DNA from: an uncultured Ignavibacteria bacterium | GTDB lineage: Bacteria > Bacteroidota > Ignavibacteria > Kapaibacteriales > UBA961 | Assembly: GCA_937868245.1 (NCBI GenBank) | Contig: CALMMI010000523.1 | Span: 1-7,168 of the forward strand | Length of the DNA stretch: 7,168 bases | Direction: 5' to 3' | Part shown: positions 6,404-7,168 of the stretch, in pieces | Numbering within the stretch: the stretch's first letter is position 1 | Layout: each line of letters opens with the position of its first letter | Made by a program: the position numbers and the translations under genes | The notes under the pieces: model-generated | Database searches by the model: none | Seen by the model: the letters and a program-made list of their open reading frames with translations, nothing else | Told to the model about the DNA's origin: nothing

Positions 6404-7168
6404 TTACTCCTTACCCTTCTTCTTATCCCGCCACGGCATAGTCGCCTCCCAATCGCCCGCCATAATGCAACCGTACGGCATAATCTCATCCACAATCGAT
6501 GCTAAGCCAAACTCCTTCATTTGGCTTTTCACCTGTTCGGCATCCTTGTATGCGCTCGGTAATTCGGAAATATCAATTTGTTTGGAAAAGAAGCGCACAT
6601 CAAGTCCCTCTGTTTCTTCGTCGAAAATCTCTTGGTGGCTTTTCTCGCCTTTTGATTGTTTATGCTTGTTCCGGCTCATATTCCGCCCTGCGCCGTGTGG
6701 GGCAAACCCCATGTTATTTTCGGTATTATGACCTTCTACAATTAACACAGGTTGAGACATATTGAGCGGGATAATCCTGGGTCCTGTTATATCCGGCATG
6801 AACTTCGCATCAAGAGGAGTTGCCCCTTTTGCGTGATAGAACAAATCATCATCCTTAAAAACGAAGTTATGCTCGTTCCAAAACCGTGCGTTGTGAGTAA
6901 TCTCTAACATATCACACACCTTTTGATGAAGCACCGTATGGTTTTCCTTTGTCCATTTTCTGATAGTTTGGAGTGCCCGCCAATACTGTTCGCCTTCCTT
7001 GCTGTCGCTTGGTATCCACGCATTTTCGGGCATCGTTTTTTCTGAAATGTTCTTTCTGAAATGTTCGGCTATCTTCATTCCGTTTGAATAAAGAACTGCA
7101 CCCGGAGCCCTTGAACCGTGATGAGTGACCATTACCACATCACCCGTATTTTTCGAGACACCCACATA
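6404..7168 (-). CDS. rtcB: RtcB-family RNA ligase, C-terminal part (5' end outside window)
   Basis: The frame is open through the right edge, so about 254 C-terminal residues are visible; family members are usually about 400-480, so close to half is missing. Counting from the GTG at 7165, landmarks are THHGSR (14-19), NEHNFVF (97-103), HAKGATP (111-117), and APHGAGRNMSR (155-165), followed by RFF (191-193), DISELPSAYKDA (198-209) and PYGCIMAGDW (230-239). These are RtcB signatures: the first two contain manganese-binding histidines and the HGAGR His157 is in the region of the histidine that carries the GMP intermediate. RtcB joins 2',3'-cyclic phosphate or 3'-phosphate RNA ends to 5'-OH ends using GTP, in RNA repair or tRNA splicing. 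The HHGSRAPG and AYKDA forms suggest the bacterial branch that differs from the E. coli type. The metal-binding Cys and Asn-His motifs lie off the window. No archease or RtcA neighbour is visible. Confidence 0.92.
   Translation of the reverse strand, partial: YVGVSKNTGDVVMVTHHGSRAPGAVLYSNGMKIAEHFRKNISEKTMPENAWIPSDSKEGEQYWRALQTIRKWTKENHTVLHQKVCDMLEITHNARFWNEHNFVFKDDDLFYHAKGATPLDAKFMPDITGPRIIPLNMSQPVLIVEGHNTENNMGFAPHGAGRNMSRNKHKQSKGEKSHQEIFDEETEGLDVRFFSKQIDISELPSAYKDAEQVKSQMKEFGLASIVDEIMPYGCIMAGDWEATMPWRDKKKGKE

Noticed and set aside
6147..6441. Small plus-strand open frames across the repeat region
   Set aside because: They run through palindromic repeats and into the antisense of rtcB; composition follows the repeats, not a protein.
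6465..6765. Two 88-codon open frames on the plus strand
   Set aside because: Both are antisense to conserved RtcB motifs, in two different frames, as expected for shadows.
7163..7165. GTG at 7165 as the start of the RtcB gene
   Set aside because: The frame stays open to the window edge and the family's N-terminal half with other metal-binding residues is missing, so the true start lies outside.

Overview
The window looks like a chromosomal segment of a Bacteroidota / FCB-group bacterium. The main evidence is a very long secreted protein ending in a type IX secretion (T9SS) sorting domain, a system essentially confined to that group. Its mix of von Willebrand A, ASH/choice-of-anchor D-like, WD40 and T9SS parts recalls the Ignavibacteria/Kapabacteria side of the group, but this placement is an inference from domain style, not from a marker gene. 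Base composition is AT-leaning and ribosome binding sites are mostly weak, which also fits.

All five supported genes lie on the minus strand. From right to left, which is the direction of transcription: (1) the C-terminal part of an RtcB-type RNA ligase, cut by the right edge (6404-7168); (2) a 406-base gap packed with inverted and direct repeats (5998-6403); (3) a 1159-residue secreted VWA/WD40/T9SS protein (2518-5997); (4) a 186-base gap with no clear feature; (5) a seven-helix membrane protein of the DUF6629 type (1633-2331); (6) a 196-base gap holding a strong hairpin whose T-tract points along the plus strand; (7) an M50 site-2-protease-like membrane metalloprotease (495-1436), followed after 24 bases by (8) a MoaD-like beta-grasp sulfur carrier (237-470). 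The left 236 bases are non-coding and carry another nested inverted repeat.

Only the M50 protease and MoaD are close enough to be called a likely operon. The others have gaps of 186 to 406 bases and no obvious shared pathway: RNA repair, cell-surface display, an uncharacterised membrane protein, and membrane proteolysis with molybdopterin sulfur transfer. No mobile-element gene, CRISPR array, rRNA or tRNA was seen. I do not see a convincing new multi-gene system. The most notable signals are the two nested hairpin repeats, where base changes between copies are matched by compensating changes within each hairpin, the domain make-up of the giant surface protein, the M50-MoaD pairing, and the plus-strand terminator-like hairpin lying among genes that all run the other way.
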